A DNA stretch of 7,354 bases from Aquabacterium sp. (GTDB lineage Bacteria > Pseudomonadota > Gammaproteobacteria > Burkholderiales > Burkholderiaceae_C), in NCBI GenBank assembly GCA_017989885.1, contig JAGNPA010000081.1, positions 1-7,354 of the forward strand, given 5' to 3'. This document shows positions 1-6,489 of this stretch, piece by piece. Every line of letters begins with the position of its first letter. Positions within the stretch are counted from its first letter, which is position 1. The position numbers were made by a program, and so were the translations under genes. A model generated the notes under the pieces. It was not told the origin of the DNA. It did not search any database and was given only the letters and a program-made list of their open reading frames with translations.

Positions 1-570
1 GCGCGTGTCTTCATGGAAGTGGTGTTTGCTGGCCATCACCCGCAAGGGGCGGCCAGCCTCGCGCGGCACGGCCACATGCAGACGCTGCGCCTGCGTCTCG
101 CCCGCATGACGACGGTAAGTCCCCACCCCCACCGAGCCCCAGTAGCTCACATTCTGAGCCGGCACCGTGACCACCCCCAGCACCGGCCGACCTTGCTCAA
201 TCAAGGCAATGTTGACCGTGAACTCGCCATTGCGGGCCACGAACTCCTTGGTGCCGTCCAGTGGATCGACCAGCCAGAACACCGGGGCCGTACGCGCGCC
301 CTCGTCAGGCACGCAGCCCTCTTCCGAGACCACCGGGATGTCGGGCGTCAGCTGCTGCAGACCCGCCACGATGCGGACATGGGCGGCCAGATCGGCCGCG
401 GTCAGGGGGCTGTCATCGGCCTTGTGCATCACCGCGGTCGGCCCGGCGTTGTAGATGGCCATGATGTCTGCCCCGGCCGCCTCGGCCAGCGCGACCACAT
501 CAGGCAGCAACGCTGCCAGCGAGGGCAAGCCGCTCGGCATGGCTGACTGCATGGGATTGTTCGGGCTCAT
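1..570 (-). CDS. cysQ: 3'(2'),5'-bisphosphate nucleotidase CysQ (3' end beyond window)
   Basis: This is a Mg-dependent phosphatase of the inositol-monophosphatase fold. The family converts 3'-phosphoadenosine 5'-phosphate, the by-product of PAPS use in sulfate assimilation, to AMP in the cytosol. The 190 visible residues, translated by hand from the reverse strand, carry the family's metal-site motifs in order: KADDSPLTAAD (50-60), VSEEG with the glutamate pair E83/E84, and WLVDPLDGTKEF (99-110) with D102, D105 and T107. These are followed by GEFTVNIALIEQGRPVLGVV (115-134). The family is usually about 250-270 residues, so the last 60-80, including the WDxAA segment, lie off the left edge. The ATG at 570 has an AAAGGA ribosome binding site 7 bases upstream. 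A second in-frame ATG lies at codon 7 but has no comparable site. The gene follows the ABC exporter by 59 bases in the same direction with no terminator between, so co-transcription is likely. General inositol monophosphatase (SuhB) is the alternative, but the KADxSPLT and DPLDGTKEF wording favours CysQ. Confidence 0.93.
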   Translation of the reverse strand, partial: MSPNNPMQSAMPSGLPSLAALLPDVVALAEAAGADIMAIYNAGPTAVMHKADDSPLTAADLAAHVRIVAGLQQLTPDIPVVSEEGCVPDEGARTAPVFWLVDPLDGTKEFVARNGEFTVNIALIEQGRPVLGVVTVPAQNVSYWGSVGVGTYRRHAGETQAQRLHVAVPREAGRPLRVMASKHHFHEDTR

Positions 571-577
571 GAACGCG

Positions 578-583
578 TCCTTT
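578..583 (-). promoter_or_regulatory. Ribosome binding site of cysQ
   Basis: On the minus strand this reads AAAGGA and ends 7 bases before the ATG at 570. It supports that ATG over the in-frame ATG six codons further in. Confidence 0.7.
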
Positions 584-629
584 CTGTGTGTGACGGGGTG
601 CAGCGTCGACCTGCCTCGCACGCCCGGCC

Positions 630-2447
630 TCAGTCCTGCCCAGCCTGCTGCAGCCGCCACATCTCGGCATAACGCCCGTTGGCCGCCAGCAAATGCGGGT
701 GCGTGCCGCGCTCGATGATGCGGCCATGCTCCATCACCAAAATCTCGTGGGCATGCACGATGGTGGACAGCCGGTGCGCGATCACCAGCACCGTCTTGCC
801 CTGGGCCACCGCCGCCAACTCCGCCTGGATGGCGCGCTCGTTGGCCGAGTCCAGCGCCGAGGTGGCCTCGTCGAACACCAGCACCGGCGGGTTCTTCAAC
901 AGCGTGCGGGCAATCGCCACCCGCTGCTTCTCGCCGCCCGACAGCTTCAGGCCCCGCTCGCCCACCATGGTCTCGTAGCCCTTGGGTGTGCCGCTGATGA
1001 AAGCGTGGATGCGGGCCGCCTGCGCGGCGGCCATCACCTCGTCGTGCGTGGCGTCAGGCCGGCCGTAGGCGATGTTGTAGGCCACCGTGTCGTTGAACAA
1101 CACCGTGTCCTGCGGCACGATGCCGATGTGGCGGCGCAGGCTGTCCTGCGTGAGGCTGCGCACATCGTGGCCGTTGACCGTGATGCGCCCACCTTGCACG
1201 TCATAAAAGCGGTACAGCAGGCGCGCCAGCGTCGACTTGCCCGAACCCGACGGACCCACCACCGCCACCGTCTGCCCAGCCGGGATCTCGAAGCTCAGGT
1301 CATGCAGGATGGGCCGGCTCGGGTCGTAAGCGAACTGCACCTGGTCAAAGCGCACCGACGGCGCCCCCTTGAGCAGCAGCGGGCGCGCATCCGGCGCATC
1401 GGCCACCTCTCGGTCGCGCGTCATCAGCGTGAACATCTTGTCCAGGTCGGTCAGCGACTGCTTGATCTCGCGGTAGATCACGCCCAGGAAGTTCAGCGGG
1501 ATGTAGAGCTGGATCATGAAGGCGTTGACCATGACCAGGTCACCCACTGTCATGCGCCCGGCCACCACGCCCTCGGTGGCGCGCCACAGCATGGCGATGA
1601 GGCCCACGGCGATGATGGTCTGCTGCCCCGTGTTGAGCAGCGACAGCGAACGCTGCGACTTCAAGGATGCCTGACGCAGCCGGTCCAGCGATTCGTCGTA
1701 GCGCTGCGTCTCGAAGCCCTCGTTGTTGAAGTACTTCACCGTCTCGTAGTTCAGCAGCGAGTCCACCGCCCGCGTGTGCGCCTTCGAGTCCAGCTCGTTC
1801 ATCTCGCGGCGAAAGCGCGTGCGCCAGTGCGTCACCGTCACCGTGAAGGTGATGTAAACGACCAGCGCCGTCAGGGTGATCCAGGCGAACACCATGTCGA
1901 ACTTGGTGGCCAGCAGGGTCAGCACCAGCGTGACCTCGATCAGTGTCGGCACGATGCTGTAGAGCGAATATGAGATCAGCGAGTGCACCGCCCGCGTGCC
2001 GCGCTCGATGTCGCGCGTCATGCCACCGGTCTGGCGCTCCAGGTGAAAGCGCAGGCTCAACGCGTGCAGGTGCCCGAACACCTCCAGCGAGATGCGCCGC
2101 GCCGCCCCTTCGGTGGCTTTGGCAAACACCAGCTCGCGCAGCTCGGTGAACAGCGAGGTGGACAGGCGCAGCAGCCCGTAGGCCACCAGCAGGCCCACCG
2201 GCACCACCAACATCGCCTGCGCGCTGCTGGCCTTGGGCGCCAGCGTGTCCACCAGGTCTTTGAGCAGCAGGGGCACGCCCACATTGGCCAGCTTGGCGCC
2301 GACCATGAAGGCCAGCGCCAGCATCACCCGGCCCTTGTAGGCCCACAGATAGGGCCACAGCCGCGCCAGCGTGTCGCGCTCGGAGCGCGGCTTATCTGTG
2401 ACGGAGTGCGGGTTTTCACCGGCGGGCGGCGAAGCGTAGCGTCGCAT
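630..2447 (-). CDS. Atm1-type ABC exporter (fused permease and ATPase half-transporter)
   Basis: This 605-residue inner-membrane half-transporter should work as a homodimer. One membrane domain (about 40-325, roughly six hydrophobic segments, first near 41-62) precedes one nucleotide-binding domain (about 363-600). The ATPase motifs are complete: A-loop Y374, Walker A GPSGSGKST (398-406), Q-loop Q446, signature LSGGEKQR (502-509), Walker B VLVFDE (522-527), D-loop SALD (530-533) and H-loop H558. NYETVKYFNNE (233-243) in the membrane domain is a hallmark of the Atm1/ABCB7/HMT1 branch. Members export glutathione-linked sulfur compounds or glutathione-metal conjugates, so the substrate here is inferred. 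The reading frame stays open far upstream, but that part is antisense to the thioesterase and dioxygenase genes. I place the start at the ATG at 2447, about 25 residues before the first conserved region. Its ribosome binding site is weak (only CAGG, over 10 bases upstream). An MsbA-type lipid flippase is less likely given the NYETVKYF motif. Confidence 0.92.
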   Translation of the reverse strand: MRRYASPPAGENPHSVTDKPRSERDTLARLWPYLWAYKGRVMLALAFMVGAKLANVGVPLLLKDLVDTLAPKASSAQAMLVVPVGLLVAYGLLRLSTSLFTELRELVFAKATEGAARRISLEVFGHLHALSLRFHLERQTGGMTRDIERGTRAVHSLISYSLYSIVPTLIEVTLVLTLLATKFDMVFAWITLTALVVYITFTVTVTHWRTRFRREMNELDSKAHTRAVDSLLNYETVKYFNNEGFETQRYDESLDRLRQASLKSQRSLSLLNTGQQTIIAVGLIAMLWRATEGVVAGRMTVGDLVMVNAFMIQLYIPLNFLGVIYREIKQSLTDLDKMFTLMTRDREVADAPDARPLLLKGAPSVRFDQVQFAYDPSRPILHDLSFEIPAGQTVAVVGPSGSGKSTLARLLYRFYDVQGGRITVNGHDVRSLTQDSLRRHIGIVPQDTVLFNDTVAYNIAYGRPDATHDEVMAAAQAARIHAFISGTPKGYETMVGERGLKLSGGEKQRVAIARTLLKNPPVLVFDEATSALDSANERAIQAELAAVAQGKTVLVIAHRLSTIVHAHEILVMEHGRIIERGTHPHLLAANGRYAEMWRLQQAGQD

Positions 2448-2501
2448 TCTGGAACAATGCCTGATTGAAGTTCGAAACGTCGATTGTCGACCTGATTGAT
2501 C
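2448..2501. promoter_or_regulatory. Divergent promoter/operator gap between ABC exporter and yciA
   Basis: Only 54 bases separate the two divergent start codons, and the gap is visibly less GC-rich than the flanking genes. It holds a perfect 9-base direct repeat, CCTGATTGA, at 2460-2468 and 2491-2499, 31 bases apart start to start. Between the copies lie two 6-base palindromes, TTCGAA (2471-2476) and GTCGAC (2486-2491). The core GATTG occurs three times (2463, 2482, 2494). A TCGACA box on the minus strand resembles a -35 element, but I find no convincing -10 partner at normal spacing. Promoter function follows from the layout, while exact promoter positions and any bound regulator are not established. 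Confidence 0.45.
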
Positions 2502-2930
2502 ATGACCCTTGCGCCCAAGCCCAATATCCTCATGAGCCCCCCGGATCTGCACCCCGAGATGGAGCTGCTGATGCGCGTGGTGCCCATGCCCTCGGATGCC
2601 AACGGCAATGGCGACATCTTTGGCGGCTGGATCATGGCCCAGGTGGACCTGGCTGGCTCCATCCTGCCAGGCATCGTCTCGCGCGGACGCATCGCCACCG
2701 TGGCGGTCAACCAGTTCACCTTCAAGCAGGCCGTCTCGGTGGGCGATGTGGTCTCGCTGTATGGCCGCGTCGAGAAAATCGGCCGCACCTCCATCACCGT
2801 GCACATGGAAGTCTGGGCCGAACGCAACCCCAGCCAGCCGCAGCTGTTCAAGGTCACCGAAGCCAACATCACCTATGTGGCCATCGACCTCGAAGGCAAG
2901 CCCCGCCCCATCCACCCCGAACAAGCTTGA
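2502..2930 (+). CDS. yciA: Acyl-CoA thioesterase, YciA type (hotdog fold)
   Basis: This 142-residue cytosolic single-hotdog enzyme hydrolyses acyl-CoA esters to free acid and CoA. YciA homologues prefer short- to medium-chain acyl-CoAs and form trimers of dimers. Residues 33-52 contain ANGNGDIFGGWIMAQVDLAG, closely matching the NANGDIFGGW and MSQMD segment I recall from E. coli YciA. D49 is at the position of the family's catalytic aspartate. AVSVGDVVSLYGRV (77-90), HMEVWAE (101-107) and the C-terminal YVAIDLEGKPRPI also follow YciA. The length is normal for the family. I prefer the ATG at 2502. An in-frame TTG two codons upstream is possible, as is the ATG at 2532, but none has a good ribosome binding site. 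The gene is divergent from the ABC exporter and lies 55 bases before the dioxygenase on the same strand. Its likely role is recycling CoA from accumulated acyl-CoAs, which would complement the beta-oxidation genes further right. Confidence 0.93.
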   Translation: MTLAPKPNILMSPPDLHPEMELLMRVVPMPSDANGNGDIFGGWIMAQVDLAGSILPGIVSRGRIATVAVNQFTFKQAVSVGDVVSLYGRVEKIGRTSITVHMEVWAERNPSQPQLFKVTEANITYVAIDLEGKPRPIHPEQA

Positions 2931-2940
2931 TGCAGCGCCA

Positions 2941-2960
2941 GCCCGGACACCGCGTCGGGC
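2941..2960. other. Short hairpin between yciA and the dioxygenase gene
   Basis: GCCCGGAC and GTCGGGC can pair with one bulged G around a 5-base loop. No run of T follows on either strand, so it is not a convincing intrinsic terminator. It could affect the mRNA between two co-transcribed genes or be a chance product of high GC. Confidence 0.25.
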
Positions 2961-2985
2961 CCCGCGTCTGTGAGCGCATCCCCCC

Positions 2986-3720
2986 ATGGACGCCATGATC
3001 TCCACGCCCCCCAGCCAGGCAGCCGGCGCTTTGCGCGAGCAAGGCTGGGCCGTCATCCAGCCGGAAGACCTGCTGAGCTGGCTGCACGCCGACCAGGCCG
3101 CCGCCGATGCGGTGCATGCCAGCTGGTCTGACCTGCCCCCCGACACCCACCTGCGCGACGGTGGCGCCTACCGCTTCCGCCGCCACAGCTGCTTCACGCT
3201 GGACACGGCCACGGGCGAGCTGGTGCAGATCCCGCACCGCGCCCACTGGCAGCCCGTCACGTACAACGCCCTGCACGGTGGCTTCGAGCGCTGGTTCGAG
3301 CCCGTGGACCCGGCCATCTGCGCGCAGCCGCTATGGCAGGCCCTGCTGCGCCAGATCGGCCAGTTGGTGGCCCAGGCCAAGCCCGTGCCGATGTGGTTCA
3401 TTGAAGCGCACCAGTTCCGTGTGGACACGGCGGGTGGCATTGGCCGGCCGACCCCGGAAGGCGCGCACCGCGATGGCGTCGATTTTGTCGCCGTGCTGAT
3501 GCTGGAGCGCCATGCCATCAAGGGCGGCGAGACCCGCGTTTTCGAAGCCGAAGGCCCACGTGGGGTGCGCTTCACGCTGCAACGCCCCTGGAGCACGGTG
3601 CTGCTGGACGACGAACGCGTCATCCACGAAACCTCGCCCATCCAGCCGCTGGCCGACCATGGCTGGCGCGACACGCTGGTGCTGACCTTCCGCCAAGGCG
3701 GCTTCCAGAGCGAAACCTGA
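2986..3720 (+). CDS. Fe(II)/2-oxoglutarate-dependent dioxygenase (PF10014 type, amino-acid-hydroxylase-like)
   Basis: This 244-residue cytosolic enzyme has the layout of the 2OG-Fe dioxygenase family that includes Bacillus L-isoleucine dioxygenase (IDO), whose members hydroxylate free L-amino acids using O2 and 2-oxoglutarate. The facial triad is visible as H161-R-D163 (in GAHRDGVDFV) and H214 (in ERVIHETSPI). R228 (in GWRDTLVLTF) is the expected 2-oxoglutarate carboxylate ligand. GGE (180-182) after the HxD motif and the YRFRRHSCF stretch (62-70) also fit the family. The length is typical of these enzymes, with no signal peptide or extra domain. The ATG at 2986 is chosen because it is the first in frame. 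A second ATG at 2995 is possible, and neither has a clear Shine-Dalgarno sequence. The gene follows yciA by 55 bases and may share its transcript. It converges on the diguanylate cyclase with 32 bases between stops. The substrate cannot be read from the sequence. Confidence 0.85.
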   Translation: MDAMISTPPSQAAGALREQGWAVIQPEDLLSWLHADQAAADAVHASWSDLPPDTHLRDGGAYRFRRHSCFTLDTATGELVQIPHRAHWQPVTYNALHGGFERWFEPVDPAICAQPLWQALLRQIGQLVAQAKPVPMWFIEAHQFRVDTAGGIGRPTPEGAHRDGVDFVAVLMLERHAIKGGETRVFEAEGPRGVRFTLQRPWSTVLLDDERVIHETSPIQPLADHGWRDTLVLTFRQGGFQSET

Positions 3721-3752
3721 ATCGACGCCACGCGGCGACGCCGGGGTCGGAC

Positions 3753-4691
3753 TCAGAGCTGCTTGTGCCAGTCCTTGTGCAGCAACTGGCGCGGCGGCTC
3801 GCTGTCGGCCATCACCACGCGGTCACGGCCGGTGCGCTTGGCCACATACAAGGCCTGATCCGCCCGCGACACGACGCTGGCCCAGTCCTCGTCGGCCCGC
3901 AGGCTGCGCACCGCGCCAATGCTGAGCGTCACCGAGAACGTCGTGTCCAGACTCATCAAGGGGTGTGACGCGACCACCTGCCGCAAACGCTCGCCCACCT
4001 GGGCCAGTTGCTCGGGCTCGGTGCTCTGCAGCACCACCAGGAACTCCTCGCCGCCAATGCGCCCGACCTGATCGCCGTCACGCAGGTGCTGGCGCAACAC
4101 CTGCGCCACCTGGGTGAGCACCTCATCGCCCACCGCATGGCCATGGCGGTCATTGATGGACTTGAAATGGTCGACATCGCACATGAGCAGGCACAGCGGC
4201 TGACGCTGGCTGCGGCGGTCTGCGTGCAGCCGCTCCAGGTGAGACAGGATGGCACGCCGGTTCATCAAACCGGTCAAAGGATCGCGCGTGGCCATCTCGG
4301 CCAACTGCTGCTCCATGCGCTTGCGCTCGGTGATGTCCAGGATGGTGCCCACCAGGCCACTGACCTGGCCCTCGGTGTCGCGCAGCACGGACTTGTAGAA
4401 AATCACATCCAGACGCTGCCCTGACGGGGTCTGGACCTGCGACTCGTAGCGCTGGTCCTGGCCCGCACTCATCAAGGCCTCATCGGCCTCGAAATAGACC
4501 TGGGCCAGGTCGGGTGGTGACAGATCAAACACCGACTTGCCCACCACATCGGCCGGGCACAGGCCCAGCAAGGTGGTGAAGGCCAGGTTGCACCCCCGGT
4601 AGATGCCCGCCCGATCCTTGAAGAACACCGGCATCGGCAAGGCTTCCAGCACGGGCTGGATCACATCAGGGGGCAGCTGTGAGAGGAACAA
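3753..4691 (-). CDS. PAS-GGDEF diguanylate cyclase
   Basis: This 312-residue protein should make cyclic di-GMP from two GTP. A PAS sensor domain (about 9-122, opening with VLEALPMPVFFKDRAG and closing with VGTILDITERKRMEQQL) leads through a short signalling helix into a GGDEF domain (about 132-295). Visible GGDEF features are DPLTGLMNRR (137-146), CDVDHFKSIND with metal-binding D172 (171-181), the active site RIGGEEF (211-217) and SIGA (257-260). RDGD (204-207) lies five residues before GGEEF, matching the RxxD product-inhibition site. There is no membrane segment or signal peptide, so it is probably cytosolic with a PAS ligand I cannot identify. The furthest possible start is TTG at 4691, because an in-frame TGA lies three codons upstream. 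Later options are GTG at 4664 and ATG at 4634, but the latter would cut into the PAS domain. An AAGG lies only 3 bases before the TTG, which is tight, so the start is uncertain. No EAL domain is present. Confidence 0.92.
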   Translation of the reverse strand: MFLSQLPPDVIQPVLEALPMPVFFKDRAGIYRGCNLAFTTLLGLCPADVVGKSVFDLSPPDLAQVYFEADEALMSAGQDQRYESQVQTPSGQRLDVIFYKSVLRDTEGQVSGLVGTILDITERKRMEQQLAEMATRDPLTGLMNRRAILSHLERLHADRRSQRQPLCLLMCDVDHFKSINDRHGHAVGDEVLTQVAQVLRQHLRDGDQVGRIGGEEFLVVLQSTEPEQLAQVGERLRQVVASHPLMSLDTTFSVTLSIGAVRSLRADEDWASVVSRADQALYVAKRTGRDRVVMADSEPPRQLLHKDWHKQL

Positions 4692-4732
4692 AAGCCTTCA
4701 TCCACGGGGTGCAGGGCGCGCACGATCTGAAG

Positions 4733-4738
4733 ATTATG
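4733..4738 (-). promoter_or_regulatory. Possible -10 box for the diguanylate cyclase gene
   Basis: CATAAT on the minus strand matches five of six bases of the sigma-70 -10 consensus and is the most AT-rich spot in the 100-base gap upstream of the gene. It lies about 42 bases before the TTG start. No good -35 box is found 16-18 bases further up, so this remains a candidate only. Confidence 0.3.
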
Positions 4739-4791
4739 ACGCGCCCGGCGCCCCCAAACTGCCCGCAGACTTGATCCTGATCATCAAACGT

Positions 4792-5571
4792 TCAGCACTT
4801 GGAGAAGTCAGGCTTGCGCTTTTCCATCACGGCGCTGATGGCCTCCTTGGTGGCCGGGCCACGCAGCAGATTGCCAAACTGCTGCAACTCGGCCAGCATG
4901 ACGGCGTGCAGCGCCTCGGTATTGCTCTGCCGCATCAGGGCCTTGGTCACCCGCAGCGAGGTGGCAGGCTTGGCCGCCAGCTTGGCCGCCTGCGCCTGCG
5001 CATAGGCATTGACCTCGGTCGGCGGCAGCACGCGGTTGACCAGGCCCATGTCCAGCGCGTCTTCGGCCGAGAAGGGCTCGCCGAACAGCAGTTTTTCAGC
5101 GGCGCGCTGGTAGCCCACGATCTGCGGCAGCAACAGGCTGGAGCCGGCCTCGGGGCACAGACCCAGGTTCACGAAGGGCAGGCTGAAGCCCGCGTTGTCG
5201 CCGGCATAGACCAGGTCGCAGTGCAGCAGCAAGGTGGTGCCAATGCCCACGGCCGGACCGGCCACGGCGGCGATCAGCGGCTTGGGAAAGTCGCGCAGGA
5301 TGTCGAGGAAACGCACCACCGGCGCTGGCTCGGCACCCGGCGTCATGTCGGGCGGATTGCTCAGGAAGTCCATCAGGTCGTTGCCAGCCGTGAAGCAGGT
5401 CGGATCGCCCTGGATCACCGCCACGCGCACCGTGTCATCGGCGGCGGCCGCTTCCAGCGCCTCGGCCATCGCGGTGTACATGGCGCGCGTGATGGCGTTC
5501 TTCTTGTCCAGACGGTGGAAGGTCAGGGTCAGGATGCCGCCTTCGCGGTTCGACAAAATGGTGTCGGTCAT
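4792..5571 (-). CDS. Enoyl-CoA hydratase/isomerase family protein, probable delta3-delta2-enoyl-CoA isomerase
   Basis: This 259-residue crotonase-fold enzyme acts on enoyl-CoA in fatty-acid or related CoA-ester breakdown. Oxyanion-hole segments are present as CFTAGNDL (59-66) and AVAGPAVGIGTTLLLHCDLV (102-121). Aligned by eye with rat mitochondrial enoyl-CoA hydratase, the two catalytic glutamates (E144 and E164 there) are replaced by T113 and F133. Instead GLCPEAGSS (137-145) places E141 where Eci2-type isomerases carry a catalytic glutamate and PaaG an aspartate. I therefore favour isomerisation of 3-enoyl-CoA to trans-2-enoyl-CoA over hydration, though automated annotation would probably say hydratase. 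The length is normal. The ATG at 5571 has GAGGAA 7 bases upstream. The gene follows the alpha/beta hydrolase by 30 bases in the same direction and is probably co-transcribed with it, downstream of a thiolase. This setting agrees with an auxiliary beta-oxidation role for unsaturated acyl chains. Confidence 0.88.
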   Translation of the reverse strand: MTDTILSNREGGILTLTFHRLDKKNAITRAMYTAMAEALEAAAADDTVRVAVIQGDPTCFTAGNDLMDFLSNPPDMTPGAEPAPVVRFLDILRDFPKPLIAAVAGPAVGIGTTLLLHCDLVYAGDNAGFSLPFVNLGLCPEAGSSLLLPQIVGYQRAAEKLLFGEPFSAEDALDMGLVNRVLPPTEVNAYAQAQAAKLAAKPATSLRVTKALMRQSNTEALHAVMLAELQQFGNLLRGPATKEAISAVMEKRKPDFSKC

Positions 5572-5578
5572 GGTGTGG

Positions 5579-5584
5579 TTCCTC
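5579..5584 (-). promoter_or_regulatory. Ribosome binding site of the enoyl-CoA isomerase gene
   Basis: On the minus strand GAGGAA ends 7 bases before the ATG at 5571, within the 30-base gap after the hydrolase stop codon. It fixes the start and supports translation from a shared mRNA. Confidence 0.7.
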
Positions 5585-5601
5585 GAGAACGGAAAGGAAA
5601 T

Positions 5602-6477
5602 TCAGGAAGCAGCCGGCGCGGCGGGAGACACCCCCAGCCAGCCCAGGCTGTGCGCCCAGCCCTTGGGGCCGGTGCGCGTGTGAAAGAAATCGAAGTGGCC
5701 CACCGAGGCAGCCCCCACATCCTTGGGATGCAGGTTCAGGTGGCGCACGGACGTGCCAGTGTAGAGGCGGTGAATGGCCTCGACCCCGCGCCGATGCGCC
5801 ATCTTGTCATCGGTGAACAGCACCGCCGTGATGGGCTGGCGCACCGCGGCATAGGCTTCGCGCACATGGGGGCCCTCCACGCAGCAAAAGTCGGGCGAGG
5901 CGCACCAGCGCTTCCACTGCGCCACGATGCCGCGCGGCAGATCGCCCACCGCCTTGATGCGCTTGCCGGCAAAGTAGCCATGGCGCGCCACGCTCAAGGG
6001 CACGATCACATGCCAGAACAGCGACATGCCATAGCGCAGCGGCCGCGCCAGATGCGAGACGTGCCCACTGCCGCTGCCCAGCGTGACCACATGGTCGATC
6101 TGGGGCAACTTCGGCATCAGCCCATACAGGATGCCGCCCATGCTGTGGCCGAACCAGCTGATGGGCAGACCCGGATGCCGGCTGACCGCGCACTGCATGA
6201 TCGCCGGGGCATCGTGCAAGGGCCAGTCGATCAGCTTGGCCCGATAGCGCCGCAAATCGGCTGGCGCCGACGCACCGATGCCGCGCCAGTCCACGGTGTA
6301 GACGACGCAGCCGTGGCCGCTGAGCCAGCGGGCATAGCGCTCATAAAACGTCTGCGGCACGCCCAGCGCCGGGGCCAGGATGACCACGCGCTGCACCACC
6401 ACTGCGGCATCGGCCGGGCGGTAACAGCGGGCGGCCAGCGTGTGGCCATCGTCGGTGTGAAGCGTCAGGTGTTCCAT
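5602..6477 (-). CDS. Alpha/beta hydrolase family protein (COG4757-like), substrate unknown
   Basis: This 291-residue alpha/beta-hydrolase-fold protein is without an assigned substrate. The nucleophile elbow GHSMGG (110-115) gives S112. A plausible acid is D223 or D224 in LFTDDKM (220-226), and H261 in VGHFDFF (259-265) is the expected catalytic histidine, so the triad looks complete. The N-terminal strands (LTLHTDDGHTLAARCYRP, then VVILAPALGV and VYTVDWRGIGAS) are typical of predicted hydrolases of this group. No signal peptide is evident, so it should be cytosolic. The ATG at 6477 begins the conserved first strand and has a GAGAG about 4 bases upstream. It sits between a thiolase and an enoyl-CoA isomerase on the same strand, which suggests an ester or thioester substrate linked to acyl-CoA metabolism. 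That is inference from position only. A strong terminator directly precedes the start, so its expression may be separated from that of the thiolase. Confidence 0.82.
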   Translation of the reverse strand: MEHLTLHTDDGHTLAARCYRPADAAVVVQRVVILAPALGVPQTFYERYARWLSGHGCVVYTVDWRGIGASAPADLRRYRAKLIDWPLHDAPAIMQCAVSRHPGLPISWFGHSMGGILYGLMPKLPQIDHVVTLGSGSGHVSHLARPLRYGMSLFWHVIVPLSVARHGYFAGKRIKAVGDLPRGIVAQWKRWCASPDFCCVEGPHVREAYAAVRQPITAVLFTDDKMAHRRGVEAIHRLYTGTSVRHLNLHPKDVGAASVGHFDFFHTRTGPKGWAHSLGWLGVSPAAPAAS

Positions 6478-6489
6478 ACAGCTCTCAAG

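Noticed and set aside
13..546. 177-codon open frame on the plus strand
   Set aside because: It is antisense to cysQ, which has a good ribosome binding site and the DPLDGT motif.
693..1973. 426-codon open frame on the plus strand
   Set aside because: It lies wholly antisense to the ABC exporter, whose ATPase motifs are all intact. The low-complexity H/R/Q-rich product has no motif.
2448..3146. Open upstream extension of the ABC exporter frame, making an 838-residue reading frame
   Set aside because: It is antisense to yciA and the dioxygenase, both of which have clear family motifs. The extension has no recognisable domain, and the ATG at 2447 gives a normal-length exporter.
3721..3752. Possible bidirectional terminator between the convergent dioxygenase and cyclase genes
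   Set aside because: Only 4-5 base-pair stems (for example CGCC/GGCG) and a 7-base direct repeat CGACGCC are visible, without T runs on either strand.
4771..4787. Palindrome-like TTGATCCTGATCATCAA downstream of the isomerase gene
   Set aside because: The stem is only about 5 base pairs, AT-rich, and has no T run, so it is not a convincing terminator. It is too short to claim as an operator.
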